DNA of 64,000 bases. It comes from Kribbella sp. CA-293567 (GTDB taxonomy: Bacteria; Actinomycetota; Actinomycetes; Propionibacteriales; Kribbellaceae). The stretch is from assembly GCF_027627575.1 (NCBI RefSeq), contig NZ_CP114065.1, positions 3,410,001 through 3,474,000 of the forward strand, given 5' to 3'. The notes under the pieces were generated by a model, which was given only the letters and a program-made list of their open reading frames with translations, had not been told where the DNA came from and searched no databases. The position numbers and the translations under genes are program-made. Below are positions 25,679 through 44,759 of the stretch, one piece after another (the first letter of the stretch is position 1; each line of letters opens with the position of its first letter).

Positions 25679-26611
25679 ATGACCGCTCGACACCTGATCT
25701 CGACCGACGACCTGACCGACGAGGAACTGCGCTACGTCGTCGACCGCGGCGACGAGTTCTCGTCCGGCCGGGCGGTGCTCGACCGGCCGCTGGCCGGCCA
25801 GCTCGCCGGCATCTACTTCCGCAAGACCTCGACCCGGACCCGGACCGCGTTCTCGGCGGGCGCGCTGAAGCTCGGCGCCCAGATCATCGCCTACGGGCCC
25901 GACGACCTGCAGCTGAACACCGGCGAGACCACCGAGGACACCGGCCGGGTGTTCTCCCGGATGCTCGACGTCCTGGTCGCCCGGACCTCCGGCGACCCGG
26001 CCGAGCTGCGCGGCTGGGCCGCGCAGGACCGGATGTCGGTGGTCAACGCGATGAGCGCGCTGGAGCATCCGACCCAGGCGGTCACCGACCTGGTCACGCT
26101 GCAACGCCGGTTCGGCAAGATCGAACAACTCCGGGTGCTGTACGTCGGGGAGGGCAACAACTCGGCCGCGTCGATCGCACTGGCCATCACCCGCTACCCG
26201 GGGGTGCACCTGGAGCTGCGCACCCCGGCCGGGTACGGGCTCGACCCCGACGTTGCCGCGCGGGCGGCGGCGCATGCGGAACGCTGCGGTTCGACGCTGG
26301 TCGAGCGGCACGACATGGCCGACCTGCCGCCGAACCTCGACGCGATCTACACCACCCGCTGGCAGACCACCGGAACCGCCAAGCCGGACCCGAACTGGCG
26401 CGACGTCTTCGCGCCGTTCCAGGTGACGGCGGCGTTGTGGCAGGACCACCCGCGGGCCGTCTTCCTGCACGACCTGCCGGCGCACCGCGGCGAAGAGGTC
26501 ACCGGCGAGGTACTGGACGGCCCGGCCAGCATCGCCTTCGACCAGGCGGAGAACAAACTGCACGGCGCGATGGCCGTACTGGACTGGTGCCGTCGTGGGA
26601 TCACGAGTTGA
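25679..26611 (+). CDS. Carbamoyltransferase (ornithine/aspartate carbamoyltransferase family)
   Basis: 310 residues. Transfers a carbamoyl group from carbamoyl phosphate to an amine. The carbamoyl phosphate site 'STRTRT' is at residues 51-56 and 'HPTQ' near 127. The ornithine-type 'HCLP' motif reads 'HDLPAHRGEEV' here, replacing Cys with Asp, so the acceptor is probably not ornithine. Located 13 nt after NRPS2 behind 'TAGGAGACC', inside the cluster. With SbnA/SbnB it parallels VioL of viomycin, which makes the ureido group from a Dap-derived residue; a 3-ureidoalanine unit is the likely product, by inference. A housekeeping argF is less likely given the context and the motif change. Confidence 0.85.
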   Translation: MTARHLISTDDLTDEELRYVVDRGDEFSSGRAVLDRPLAGQLAGIYFRKTSTRTRTAFSAGALKLGAQIIAYGPDDLQLNTGETTEDTGRVFSRMLDVLVARTSGDPAELRGWAAQDRMSVVNAMSALEHPTQAVTDLVTLQRRFGKIEQLRVLYVGEGNNSAASIALAITRYPGVHLELRTPAGYGLDPDVAARAAAHAERCGSTLVERHDMADLPPNLDAIYTTRWQTTGTAKPDPNWRDVFAPFQVTAALWQDHPRAVFLHDLPAHRGEEVTGEVLDGPASIAFDQAENKLHGAMAVLDWCRRGITS

Positions 26612-27896
26612 CGATCCCGACCGGACCGGCCGCCCCGCCGTGACCGCCACGCCCGACTCCGCCTCCGCCACCGCGCCGCGGCCGCTGTGGCGGAACCGCG
26701 ACTTCGCGCTGCTCTGGTCCGGTGCGGCGTTCTCGATCCTCGGGATGCGGGTCACCTCGATCGCCTGGCCGCTGCTGGTGATCTTCGACGGCGGCTCGGC
26801 GGAGCGGGCCGGACTGGTCGGCTTCGCCGCGCTCCTGCCCCAACTGCTGGTCCAGCTGCCGGCCGGCGTCCTGGTCGACCGCTGGGACCGCAAGAAGGTG
26901 ATGATCTGCTCGGACCTGACCGGCCTGACCGCGATCGCCAGCGTCCTGGCCGCGTTGCTGATCTGGCAGCTGACCCTGCCGCACCTCCTGATCGCCGCGT
27001 TCCTCGCCGGCAGCGCATCGGTCTGCTACCAGCTCAGCGAGCGGGCCGCGGTCCGTGCCGTCGTCGACCCGTCGCATCTGTCCGCCGCGCTGTCGCAGAA
27101 CGAAGCCCGCAGCAAGGGCGCCGGACTGCTGGGCCAGCCGATCTCGACCGTGCTGCTGTCGTTCGCGTCCTGGATGCCGTTCGGCGTCACCGTGATCGGC
27201 CACGCCCTCTCGATCGCCACCCTGCTGGCGATCCGGACCCCCTTCCAGCAGGTGCGCCGCCGCCGGCGCGCGAGCCTCGGCAGCGAACTGGCCGCGGGAC
27301 TGCGCTGGATGCGCGACCAGAAACTGCTCCGCAGCGCGCTGGTGCTGATCTCCTGCACGAACATCATCAGCCAGGTGCTGGCGCTCGCGATGATCCTGAT
27401 CATCAAGGAGAGCGGGGGAGCGGTCACCACGATCGGCCTGATCGGCGTCGCCACCGGCGTCGGCGGGCTGCTCGGCGCGCTGTGCGGATCCTGGTTCATG
27501 GCTCGGTTCGGGCTGAGCACGCTGTTCGTCGGCACCCTCGTCCTGCGGATGCTGCTGATCCCCTCGATCGCGTTCTTCTCCGAGCCGTGGGTGCTGGCGG
27601 CGGTGTTCGCCGCGATGAGCTGGGCCGGCGGGCTGATGAACGTGGTCGGCGGCGTCTACCAGGTCCGGATCACGCCCGAGGAGATGCAGGGGCGGGCGGC
27701 CAGTGTCGGTTCGCTGATCACGTCGGGCGCGAACTCGCTCGGCCCGCTGACCGGAGGCCTGTTGCTGGGCGCCTGGGGGACCAGCGTGACCGTGCTCGGC
27801 GCGGCCGTGACGATGGCGGCCCTGGCGGTGCTGGCCGCCGTCGCCGCGCGCCGGTTCGGCGTACCGGCGCAGGGGCGGGAGTGGCAGGCGGAGTAA
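26595..27896 (+). CDS. MFS transporter, probable product exporter
   Basis: 433 residues, major facilitator family of the EntS/macrolide-efflux type: 'LWRNRDFALLWSGAAFSILG' at the N-terminus, loop 2-3 motif 'LVDRWDRKKVM', about 12 hydrophobic segments and a basic central loop 'RRRRRASLG'. Probably exports the finished peptide. Starts at GTG 26595, inside the end of the carbamoyltransferase gene; a GTG at 26640 in the same frame is equally possible since neither has a clear ribosome binding site. In operon with genes on both sides. Confidence 0.88.
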   Translation: MGSRVDDPDRTGRPAVTATPDSASATAPRPLWRNRDFALLWSGAAFSILGMRVTSIAWPLLVIFDGGSAERAGLVGFAALLPQLLVQLPAGVLVDRWDRKKVMICSDLTGLTAIASVLAALLIWQLTLPHLLIAAFLAGSASVCYQLSERAAVRAVVDPSHLSAALSQNEARSKGAGLLGQPISTVLLSFASWMPFGVTVIGHALSIATLLAIRTPFQQVRRRRRASLGSELAAGLRWMRDQKLLRSALVLISCTNIISQVLALAMILIIKESGGAVTTIGLIGVATGVGGLLGALCGSWFMARFGLSTLFVGTLVLRMLLIPSIAFFSEPWVLAAVFAAMSWAGGLMNVVGGVYQVRITPEEMQGRAASVGSLITSGANSLGPLTGGLLLGAWGTSVTVLGAAVTMAALAVLAAVAARRFGVPAQGREWQAE

Positions 27897-27967
27897 GGAA
27901 AAAGTATGGGCGGGGCCGTGAGAGTGGTCGGCAGGTGACGAAGCAGCTGAGCCAGGGAGGAACGGCG

Positions 27968-28909
27968 ATGAACGCAGTACAGGAGTGGCGGCCGCGGGTG
28001 GTCACGCCCACCGAAGCGGGGGCCGAAGCCACCGCCGCCGGCCTGATCCGCTACCTGCGGGACGGAGCCGATCTGGACCAGCTGCTGGTCGACGAGAAGG
28101 CGCTGGTGTTCCGCGGCTTCGGCGTCGACGAGGCACACCTCGAGCCGGTGATGGACCTGCTGCTGCCCGGGCGGCTGGCCTACCTGCACGGCAACTCGCC
28201 GCGGACCAAGGTCGGCGACAACCTCTACACCTCGACCGAGTACCCGCCCGAGTACACCATCTCGATGCACAACGAGCTGTCCTACGCGCACGCCTACCCG
28301 TCGCGACTGATGTTCTCCTGCCAGCTGGCCGCCGAGACCGGTGGCGCGACGCCACTGGTGGACGGCACCCGCTGGCTGGAGGCGCTCGACGACGACCTGA
28401 CCGCCGCCTTCTCCGGTGGCGTCCGCTACCTGCAGAACCTGCACGGCGGGATGGGCCTGGGCAAGAGCTGGCAGGACACCTTCGAGACCTCCGACCGCGC
28501 CGAGGTGGAGCGGTTCCTGGCCGCCTCCGAGGCGAGCGTGGAGTGGCGCAAGGACGGTGGGCTGCGGATCGTTCAGTTGCGTCCGGCAACCATCAAGCAT
28601 CCGCGCACCAACACCGAGGTCTGGTTCAACCAGGCCGATCAGTGGCACCCGGCCGGCCTCGGCGACGAGACCGCCCAGGCGCTGGCCCAGATCATGCCGG
28701 CCGAGGAACTGCCGCAGGCGGTCACCCTGGCCGACGGTACGCCGATCCCGGACGAGTGGGCCGTCCAGATCCGCGACCGCGGGCTGGCGTCCGCGGTCGA
28801 CGTCGACTGGGTCACCGGTGACGTGCTGCTGATCGACAACCTGCTGGTCGGCCACGGCCGCCGGCCGTTCACGGGGCAGCGGCGCGTCCTGGTCGCGATG
28901 TCCGCCTGA
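27968..28909 (+). CDS. SyrP-like Fe(II)/2-oxoglutarate oxygenase 1
   Basis: 313-residue TauD/TfdA-superfamily enzyme. Iron ligands visible as H101 and E103 in 'SMHNELSYAH' and distal H296 in 'NLLVGHGRRPF'; the 'HNELSY' form (Glu rather than Asp) is that of SyrP-like enzymes, which hydroxylate the beta carbon of carrier-bound Asp. ATG follows 'AGGGAGGAACGGCG'. The cluster has several Asn/Asp-type A domains, so beta-hydroxylation of a T-bound Asn or Asp is the likely role; substrate and stereochemistry are inference. Paralogous to the next gene. Confidence 0.87.
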   Translation: MNAVQEWRPRVVTPTEAGAEATAAGLIRYLRDGADLDQLLVDEKALVFRGFGVDEAHLEPVMDLLLPGRLAYLHGNSPRTKVGDNLYTSTEYPPEYTISMHNELSYAHAYPSRLMFSCQLAAETGGATPLVDGTRWLEALDDDLTAAFSGGVRYLQNLHGGMGLGKSWQDTFETSDRAEVERFLAASEASVEWRKDGGLRIVQLRPATIKHPRTNTEVWFNQADQWHPAGLGDETAQALAQIMPAEELPQAVTLADGTPIPDEWAVQIRDRGLASAVDVDWVTGDVLLIDNLLVGHGRRPFTGQRRVLVAMSA

Positions 28910-28938
28910 TCCCGAACCACGACGAGGAGACACAACCC

Positions 28939-29892
28939 ATGAGCACTGATCGCACCCTGCCGTTCGTGATCGACGGCGGCTCCGCGGGACCGGACATCGT
29001 CGAGCGGCTGACCGCCGACGGGCCCCAGGTCCGCACCCTGCTGGCCCAGCACGGCGCGGTACTGCTGCGCAACTGCCGCGTCGGCGGCGTCGAGGGGATG
29101 GAGGCCGCCGTCCGGGCCCTGTCCGGCGAGCCGCTGAAGTACGCCGAGCGCTCGTCGCCGCGCCGCTCGATCAAGGGCAACGTCTACACCTCGACCGACT
29201 ACCCGCAGACCGAGGAGATCTTCCTGCACAACGAGAACTCCTACCAGGCCGCCTGGCCGCAGTTGCTCTTCTTCTACTGCGACCAGGCACCGGAGACCCA
29301 GGGCGCGACGCCGCTGGCCGACATCCGGCGGGTGTACGACGCGATCGACAGGGGCGTCCGGGAGGAGTTCGCCCAGCGCAAGTGGATGGTGGAGCGGAAC
29401 TTCCACGAGGACTTCGGGGTCGCCTGGCAGCACGTCTTCAGCACCGAGAACCGGGCCGAGGTCGAGGCGTACTGCGCGCAGAACGACCTCGAGTTCGAGT
29501 GGATCGGCGACGGCGGGCTGCGCACCAGGGCGGTCCGGGAGCCGATCCACGTCCACCCCGGCACCGGCGAGACGGTCTGGTTCAACCACATCACCTTCTT
29601 CCACCACACCACCCTGCCGGCCTCGATCCGCGAAGGCCTGCTGGCCTTCCTCGGTGAGGACGAACTGCCGACCAACACCTACTACGGCGACGGCGGCCGG
29701 ATCCCCGACGACGTGATGGACCACCTGCGGTCGGTGTACCGCAAGGAGTGGACCCGGTTCGACTGGCAGCAGGACGACCTGCTGCTGGTGGACAACATGC
29801 TGGCCGCGCACGCCCGGGAGCCGTTCACCGGCGCCCGCAAGATCGCCGTCGCGATGGCCGAGGCCTACCGCCCGGTCCCCGCCGGAGTCTGA
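28939..29892 (+). CDS. SyrP-like Fe(II)/2-oxoglutarate oxygenase 2
   Basis: 317 residues, second TauD-superfamily enzyme of the SyrP/AmbC type. Ligands: H97 and E99 in '[13 protein letters not shown]', distal H291 in '[11 protein letters not shown]', followed by 'GARKIAVAM' with the likely 2-oxoglutarate Arg. ATG follows 'GAGGAGACACAACCC'. The 29-nt gap to the first oxygenase and 3-nt gap to the thioesterase place it in the same transcript. Two such enzymes side by side suggest two hydroxylation events or two different residues. The substrate cannot be read from sequence. Confidence 0.87.
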   Translation: MSTDRTLPFVIDGGSAGPDIVERLTADGPQVRTLLAQHGAVLLRNCRVGGVEGMEAAVRALSGEPLKYAERSSPRRSIKGNVYTSTDYPQTEEIFLHNENSYQAAWPQLLFFYCDQAPETQGATPLADIRRVYDAIDRGVREEFAQRKWMVERNFHEDFGVAWQHVFSTENRAEVEAYCAQNDLEFEWIGDGGLRTRAVREPIHVHPGTGETVWFNHITFFHHTTLPASIREGLLAFLGEDELPTNTYYGDGGRIPDDVMDHLRSVYRKEWTRFDWQQDDLLLVDNMLAAHAREPFTGARKIAVAMAEAYRPVPAGV

Positions 29893-29895
29893 CCG

Positions 29896-30633
29896 GTGAG
29901 CTGGTTCCGTACCTACCTTTCCCGCCCCGCCGCGGAACTCCGGCTGGTGTGTTTCCCGCATGCCGGCGGAGCCGCCAGCGCGTACCGCGAGTGGGCCGCG
30001 CTACTGCCCGAACAGATCGAACTGGTCGCGGTGCAGTACCCCGGCCGCCAGGACCGGTACCACGAGGAGCCGCTGACGGACTTCGCCGACCTGGTCGAGG
30101 GCGTCGCGGCGGAGCTGCCGCAACTCGAGGGCCCGACCGCGTACTTCGGCCACAGCATGGGCGCGACGGTCGCGTTCGAGGCCGCGCGCCGGCTCTCCGT
30201 CGTCGGCCGTGGCCCGGAGCGGTTGTTCGCCTCCGCCCGGATCGCGCCGGCCGTGGCCACCAGGACCGGGCTGAGCTTCGACGACGAGGACGAGGTGATG
30301 ACCTACATCCGCGACCTCGGCGGAGCCGGTGGTCAGCTGCTGGAGATCCCCGAGCTGCGCCAGCTGGCGCTGCCGATGCTGCGCGCGGACTTCCAGCTGA
30401 TGGAGTCCTACGTGTACCACCCGGGCGTCCGGCTGGACTGCCCGATCACCGTGCTGGCCGGGTCGGAGGACCACACCTTCGGTGTCGGCGACGCGGCCGA
30501 GTGGGGCCGGCACACCACCGCCGGCCTCACGGTCGAGGAACTGCCCGGCGGCCACTTCTACACCGAGCAGGTGCCCGGACAGGTCACCGAGCTGATCACC
30601 CGAACCGTCATCTCCGAGGGAGTACACCCGTGA
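29896..30633 (+). CDS. Type II thioesterase
   Basis: 245-residue alpha/beta hydrolase of the GrsT/RifR family. Nucleophile Ser in '[16 protein letters not shown]', early '[17 protein letters not shown]' oxyanion region, acid in 'LAGSEDHTF' and catalytic His in '[10 protein letters not shown]'. Removes mis-loaded acyl or aminoacyl groups from carrier domains. GTG start 3 nt after the oxygenase stop; its TGA overlaps the GTG of the following mbtH-like gene. As the only stand-alone thioesterase in the cluster it complements, rather than replaces, the fused release domain of NRPS2. Confidence 0.94.
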   Translation: MSWFRTYLSRPAAELRLVCFPHAGGAASAYREWAALLPEQIELVAVQYPGRQDRYHEEPLTDFADLVEGVAAELPQLEGPTAYFGHSMGATVAFEAARRLSVVGRGPERLFASARIAPAVATRTGLSFDDEDEVMTYIRDLGGAGGQLLEIPELRQLALPMLRADFQLMESYVYHPGVRLDCPITVLAGSEDHTFGVGDAAEWGRHTTAGLTVEELPGGHFYTEQVPGQVTELITRTVISEGVHP

Positions 30634-30830
30634 GCACCAACCCGTTCGAGGACGACACCGCCGGCTACCTGGTCCTGCGCAACGAAGAGGACCAGTACTC
30701 GCTGTGGCCCGAGTTCGCCGCGGTACCGGCCGGCTGGCAGGTCGCACTCGAGCGGAGCGGCCGCGCCGAGTGCCTGGAGTACATCAACCGCACCTGGACC
30801 GACCTGCGGCCGGCGAGCGTCCGCGGCTGA
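30630..30830 (+). CDS. MbtH-like NRPS accessory protein (copy 2)
   Basis: 66 residues starting at GTG 30630, overlapping the thioesterase stop (GTGA). Family residues: '[23 protein letters not shown]' start region, '[20 protein letters not shown]' and '[12 protein letters not shown]'. Differs from copy 1 (11455-11655), notably the 'NPFED' N-terminus typical of many MbtH proteins. Lies 79 nt before NRPS3, so it most likely serves that synthetase. Confidence 0.94.
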   Translation: MSTNPFEDDTAGYLVLRNEEDQYSLWPEFAAVPAGWQVALERSGRAECLEYINRTWTDLRPASVRG

Positions 30831-30909
30831 CCTCCGCCGCGCCTCGCACTCCCGCAGTAGCCCATCCGTCTCCCGCCCTTCCGCCGAAGGTGCGACACCC
30901 GATCGTGCG

Positions 30910-40725
<9,816 letters not shown>

Positions 40726-40773
40726 CTCGAACGCACCAGCTGCAGAACAGCTGACATCCGAAGGAGCACGAAG

Positions 40774-41736
40774 ATGAACTCAATGACGCTCGAGCTGGCC
40801 CCTGACGAACGCGAGCTGGCCGAACTGGTCGCCCGGGGTGTCGTCTCGGCCGGCGACGGCTGGGTCAACTCCCTGTCCTGGGTGGAGGCCGCTGCCGCCG
40901 GGTACCACGACCTGCCGGCCTCCCTGCGCAAGACGCTGGCCCGGTTCCGCCGCTTCTCCGGCGAGACCGGCGCGCTGCTCGTCCGCGGTCTGCCCGTGGA
41001 CGAGCGGGCGGTGCCGGACACCCCGGCGGTCAGCGGATCGGTACAGAAGGAAGGGACAGTGCCTGCCGCGCTGCTGACCCTGGTGGCGAGCGGGCTCGGC
41101 GACCCGGCGGCCTACCTGGCCGAGAAGTCGGGCGCGCTGGTGCACGACGTCGTACCGGTGCCGGGAAGTGAGCGGTTCCAGGGCAATGAGGGCTCGGTAC
41201 TGCTGTCGTTCCACAACGAGAACGCCTTCCATCCGCACAGGCCCGACTACGTCTTGCTGCTCTGTCTGCGCGCCGACCACGAGAAGGTGGCCGGCCTGCG
41301 GGTCGCCTGCATCCGTACTGCGTTGAGCAAGCTCAGCAAGGAGTGCGTGGAGGCGTTGTTCCGCCCGGACTACATCACCGCGCCGCCGCCGTCGTTCGGT
41401 GAAGGCGGAGACTTGACCAAACCGCACGGCATCCTCACCGGTGCTCCCGACGACCCGGACCTGCTGGTCGACTTCGCTGCCACCAAACCACTGGGCGCGG
41501 AGGCGGAAGCGGCGATGCTCGAACTGCAGACGGTGCTGGCGGCAACAGCTGCCACGGTCTACCTGGAGCCGGGCGACCTGGCAATCGTGGACAACCGGGT
41601 CGCCGTGCACGGCCGGACCAGCTTCACCCCGCGGTACGACGGGCTGGACCGGTGGCTGCAGCGCACCTTCTCACTCCGCGACCTGCGTGCCTCCCGGGAC
41701 CTCCGTCCCCAGGACGCGCACGTACTGGTGCGGTAA
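40774..41736 (+). CDS. AsnO/VioC-like Fe(II)/2-oxoglutarate amino acid beta-hydroxylase
   Basis: 320-residue clavaminate-synthase-like enzyme. Iron ligands H147 and E149 in 'SFHNENAFHPHRPDYV', distal H279 in 'NRVAVHGRTSFTPRYDG', and the C-terminal 'RWLQRTFSLRDL' with the 2-oxoglutarate Arg region. The layout matches AsnO (free L-Asn 3-hydroxylase of CDA) and VioC (L-Arg 3-hydroxylase). ATG follows 'GAAGGAGCACGAAG', 48 nt after NRPS3. Because A domains with Asn codes are present, hydroxylation of free Asn before activation is the favoured role; Arg cannot be excluded. It is distinct from the two SyrP-like enzymes. Confidence 0.88.
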   Translation: MNSMTLELAPDERELAELVARGVVSAGDGWVNSLSWVEAAAAGYHDLPASLRKTLARFRRFSGETGALLVRGLPVDERAVPDTPAVSGSVQKEGTVPAALLTLVASGLGDPAAYLAEKSGALVHDVVPVPGSERFQGNEGSVLLSFHNENAFHPHRPDYVLLLCLRADHEKVAGLRVACIRTALSKLSKECVEALFRPDYITAPPPSFGEGGDLTKPHGILTGAPDDPDLLVDFAATKPLGAEAEAAMLELQTVLAATAATVYLEPGDLAIVDNRVAVHGRTSFTPRYDGLDRWLQRTFSLRDLRASRDLRPQDAHVLVR

Positions 41737-41745
41737 CCCAGCCGG

Positions 41746-41779
41746 CACGGGCGGCCTCGTAGCAGCGAGGCCGCCCGTG
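41746..41779. terminator. Bidirectional hairpin terminator
   Basis: Perfect 14-bp inverted repeat (CACGGGCGGCCTCG / CGAGGCCGCCCGTG) with a 6-nt loop, placed in the 45-bp gap between the convergent hydroxylase and amidase genes. No T-run, as usual in actinomycetes. It marks the end of the rightward biosynthetic operon. Confidence 0.85.
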
Positions 41780-41781
41780 TC

Positions 41782-42897
41782 CTACAAGCCCGGAAGCGCC
41801 GAAGCCGCCGAAAGCAGCCGGCCCTCGGCGTTGTGCGGACCGATCAGCTGCACGGAGGCAGGAACCGGCGAAGAGGCCAACGGCACCGGTACCGCGACTG
41901 CAGGGTGGCCGGTCAGGTTGAGCGGCGCGGTAAGGGCCGGGAACTCGAACCGGCTCTCCTCACCGAGTCGAGGTGGCAGCGACACCAGCGTTGGCAGAGC
42001 AAGCATCCCGTACTTCGCCAGCTTGGTGTCGAGCAGCGCGCGAAACTCCCGGCCCAGTTGACGGGAGTCGGCGATGAGTTCATCGTCGAGGTACTTGCCC
42101 CGCTCGATCCACTCGCGGACCCGGTCACTCATCCGGCCGCCGTCCAGCAAGTGGCGGTGCGCGGCGTGCCCTTCGGCGGTGATGACCAGCCCGGCGGCCA
42201 CCCCGGCTCGCAGCCAGCCGGTGAGCGGCACGTCGACCACCTCGTACCCGGACCTGGCGAGCGCGTCGTCCACTGCTTGGTCGACCACCGGATCGGTCGT
42301 GATCTCCGGCAGCCTCAACCGGCCGATGCGTCCCTCGTACGGCGTCGCGACGAAGCCCGGCTCGAGCATGCCCATCGCCTGGGTCAGCCCTTCCACTTCG
42401 CGGGCGAGCACACCGACCACGTCGAGCGACGGCGCATACGGGAAGACTCCGTCGAGCGGGAGCCGGCCGGCCGTCGTCTTGAGGCCGGCGACACCACAGC
42501 AGGCGGCCGGAATCCGGCTCGATCCACCTGTGTCGGTGGCGATCGCCAGGTCGGCTTCACCTGCCGCCACCACGACACCCGAACCGCTGGACGACCCACC
42601 GGGGACCAGCTTGCGATCCAGTGGGTTGCGCGCCGTACCGGTCCAGGGATTCACGCCGTCCGGTGGCCGGCAGAGCTCGGTCAGGTTGGTCTTGCCGACG
42701 ATCGTGCCGCCACCCGCCCGGACCCGCGCGACCACCGGCGCGTCGGTGGCCGCGGGTTCGGCATGGTCACCGACCGCGGGACAGCCGGCAGTGGTGGGAA
42801 CACCGGCGACGTCGATCGCGTCCTTCACCGCCACTCGCGGTCCGGCCGGATTCCCGGGGGAAGTGGGCGTGCTGAAGCGGTGCAGCCAGCTGGTCAT
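41782..42897 (-). CDS. Amidase signature family protein
   Basis: 371-residue amidase with the Ser-cisSer-Lys triad region: Lys in 'VAVKDAIDVAGVPT', the Gly/Ser-rich 'VPGGSSSGSGVVVAAGEAD' and the nucleophile loop 'IATDTGGSSRIPAACCG'. I start it at ATG 42897 ('MTSWLHRFSTPTSP'), because the upstream open frame runs through the SARP gene on the same strand. Shorter than typical 450-residue GatA-type amidases. It follows the SARP gene by 22 nt, so it may be co-transcribed with it. Substrate unknown; it could process the peptide or a precursor, or be a bystander at the cluster edge. Confidence 0.85.
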   Translation of the reverse strand: MTSWLHRFSTPTSPGNPAGPRVAVKDAIDVAGVPTTAGCPAVGDHAEPAATDAPVVARVRAGGGTIVGKTNLTELCRPPDGVNPWTGTARNPLDRKLVPGGSSSGSGVVVAAGEADLAIATDTGGSSRIPAACCGVAGLKTTAGRLPLDGVFPYAPSLDVVGVLAREVEGLTQAMGMLEPGFVATPYEGRIGRLRLPEITTDPVVDQAVDDALARSGYEVVDVPLTGWLRAGVAAGLVITAEGHAAHRHLLDGGRMSDRVREWIERGKYLDDELIADSRQLGREFRALLDTKLAKYGMLALPTLVSLPPRLGEESRFEFPALTAPLNLTGHPAVAVPVPLASSPVPASVQLIGPHNAEGRLLSAASALPGL

Positions 42898-42919
42898 GAA
42901 GGGTCCGTTCGGTCGGTCG

Positions 42920-44737
42920 TCAGGCGGCGGGGCTCCAGAGCCGGGAACCCTGATGGATCCGCTCCAGCGCCGCGCTCCGCTCGTGCGGCGCGTCCTCGGC
43001 GAAAGCGCGGTCCCGGGCATAGGCCCGCACCAGCGGGTGGATCGAGTACAGGTCGAGCCGGTCACCGGTCACCTCGGCGAGATGCTGGTCCGCCAGTTCG
43101 TTGAGCAGTTCGTGCGCGGTCACCAGCGAGTCGTTGAGCAGTACGGCGGCCTGCCAGATCGAGAAGGTGCCGGTCAGCCCGAGCGACAGCAGCCGCAGCG
43201 CGCGGCGGCGTACCGGCGAGAGCTGGGCGTAGCTCGTCTCGATCCGGGCGCCGACATCGAGATCGCCGAGCCGCAGTTGACCGAAGGGCTCGTCGGAGAG
43301 CCGGGCGGCGACCTGCGGGACGGTGAGGTCGGGGTTGGCGGCGAGCCGGGCACCGAGCACCCGGACGGCCAGCGGCAGCCGTCCCGTTGCGGCGAGCAAC
43401 TTCCTGGTCGCGACCGGGTCGGCCCGGCCGGAAAGTGCCAGCAGCAACGACTCCGCCTCGGTCGCGGTGAAGCCTCGCAGTACGGTCCGGGTGGTTCCCT
43501 CCAACGCGGCCAGCCGGCGCCGCGACGTCATCAGGACACTGGTCCTGCGACCACCGGGCAGCAGCGGACGAACCTGGGACTCGTCCGCCACGTCGTCCAG
43601 GACGATCAGCAGGCGGCGCTCCGCCGCGAGCTGACGGAACAACCGGCCCCGCCCGGCCAAGTCGGTCGGCAGCTCGCCTTCGGGGACCCCGAGTGAACGC
43701 AGGAGCGTCGCGAAGGCCGTTGCCGGGAGCACCGGATCGGCGGTGCTTCCGGCGAGGTCGAGATACAGCTGACCGTCCGGGAACTTGTCACGGACCGCAT
43801 GAGCGATCTGCAACGCCAGTGCGGTCTTGCCGGTCCCGGCCAACCCGACCACGGCCGTCGTGGCGCCGCCGGGACGCAGTACGGCGTCGAGCTGTGGCAC
43901 CTCCTTGGCCCGGCCGGTGAAGTCGGACGGCGCGGACGGCAGCTGCGCCGGCGGCTCGCCGGACGGACGGCTGGTCACCTCGACCGGTTCAGGTGCCGTC
44001 AGCGCCGGGTCCTGCTCCAGGATCGCCTGACGCAGGGCCTTGAGCTCGTCGCGTGGATCGATGCCCAGTTCCTCGGCCAGGTGCCGGCGGCAGGCGTCGT
44101 ACGTCGCCAGCGCTTCGGCCTGCCGGCCGCAGCGGTACAACGCGAGCATCGAGAGCCCGCGCACGTTCTCCCGCAGGGGGTGCCGGCTGACCATCGCGGT
44201 CAGCTCCGACACCACCCGATAATGGTTGCCGCAGGCAAGTTCTGCGGTCATCAGTGCCTCACCCGCGGCCAGCCGCGCCTCTTCCAGGCGCGGCTGCTCC
44301 ACCTCGGTCAGGTACTCCGTCGCGCCGACCAGCGCGTGGCCACGCCACAGGGCCTGCGCGGCCCGCAGCGAGGTCACCGCGTCGGCGTACCGGTCGGCTT
44401 CGAGCGCCGCGTGCCCGGTGGCGGAGTGGGCCTGGAACTCGTCCAGGTCCACCCACGCCTCCGGCGCCCGCAGCAGGTAGCCGCCGCGCTGGCGGACCAG
44501 CTCGACCTGTGGGCCGAGCTGGCTGCGCAGCCGCGAGACGTAGGTCTGGATCTGCGCGTTGGAGGTGCTCGGCAGCTCTCCCCGCCAGAGCATCTCCGAG
44601 ACGGTCGAGTCCGACACGACCCGGTTCCGCGACAGCAGCAGCGTCGCCAGCACGGTCTGGATCTTGGACCCGCCGAGGGCGAGCCGCTGACCGTTGCGGG
44701 TCACCTCGATCGGGCCGAGCAACTGGAACCTGATCAT
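42920..44737 (-). CDS. SARP-family transcriptional activator with NB-ARC ATPase domain
   Basis: 605 residues, AfsR-like layout. Residues about 1-95 form the OmpR-type winged helix ('IQTVLATLLLSRNRVVS', 'YVSRLRSQLG'), about 95-245 the bacterial transcriptional activator domain ('YDACRRHLAEELGIDPRDEL'), and about 275-560 an NB-ARC ATPase with Walker A 'VVGLAGTGKTAL', Walker B 'LLIVLDDV' and 'GRLPLAVRVLGARLA'. It lacks the long C-terminal TPR region of AfsR. Such proteins usually activate the cluster they sit in, binding direct repeats near the -35. Lies 22 nt after the small exported peptide gene, on the same strand. Confidence 0.93.
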   Translation of the reverse strand: MIRFQLLGPIEVTRNGQRLALGGSKIQTVLATLLLSRNRVVSDSTVSEMLWRGELPSTSNAQIQTYVSRLRSQLGPQVELVRQRGGYLLRAPEAWVDLDEFQAHSATGHAALEADRYADAVTSLRAAQALWRGHALVGATEYLTEVEQPRLEEARLAAGEALMTAELACGNHYRVVSELTAMVSRHPLRENVRGLSMLALYRCGRQAEALATYDACRRHLAEELGIDPRDELKALRQAILEQDPALTAPEPVEVTSRPSGEPPAQLPSAPSDFTGRAKEVPQLDAVLRPGGATTAVVGLAGTGKTALALQIAHAVRDKFPDGQLYLDLAGSTADPVLPATAFATLLRSLGVPEGELPTDLAGRGRLFRQLAAERRLLIVLDDVADESQVRPLLPGGRRTSVLMTSRRRLAALEGTTRTVLRGFTATEAESLLLALSGRADPVATRKLLAATGRLPLAVRVLGARLAANPDLTVPQVAARLSDEPFGQLRLGDLDVGARIETSYAQLSPVRRRALRLLSLGLTGTFSIWQAAVLLNDSLVTAHELLNELADQHLAEVTGDRLDLYSIHPLVRAYARDRAFAEDAPHERSAALERIHQGSRLWSPAA

Positions 44738-44759
44738 GGCCGGATCTCCGTCATGCCGC

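Noticed and set aside
25679-26611. Housekeeping argF (ornithine carbamoyltransferase)
   Set aside because: The HCLP motif is changed to HDLP, and the gene sits inside the NRPS operon with Dap genes and no other arg genes.
26687-28909. A 740-codon open frame running through the transporter gene into the first oxygenase gene
   Set aside because: Only the part from ATG 27968 encodes the oxygenase; the upstream part is an Arg/Gly-rich out-of-frame reading of the transporter and lacks any domain.
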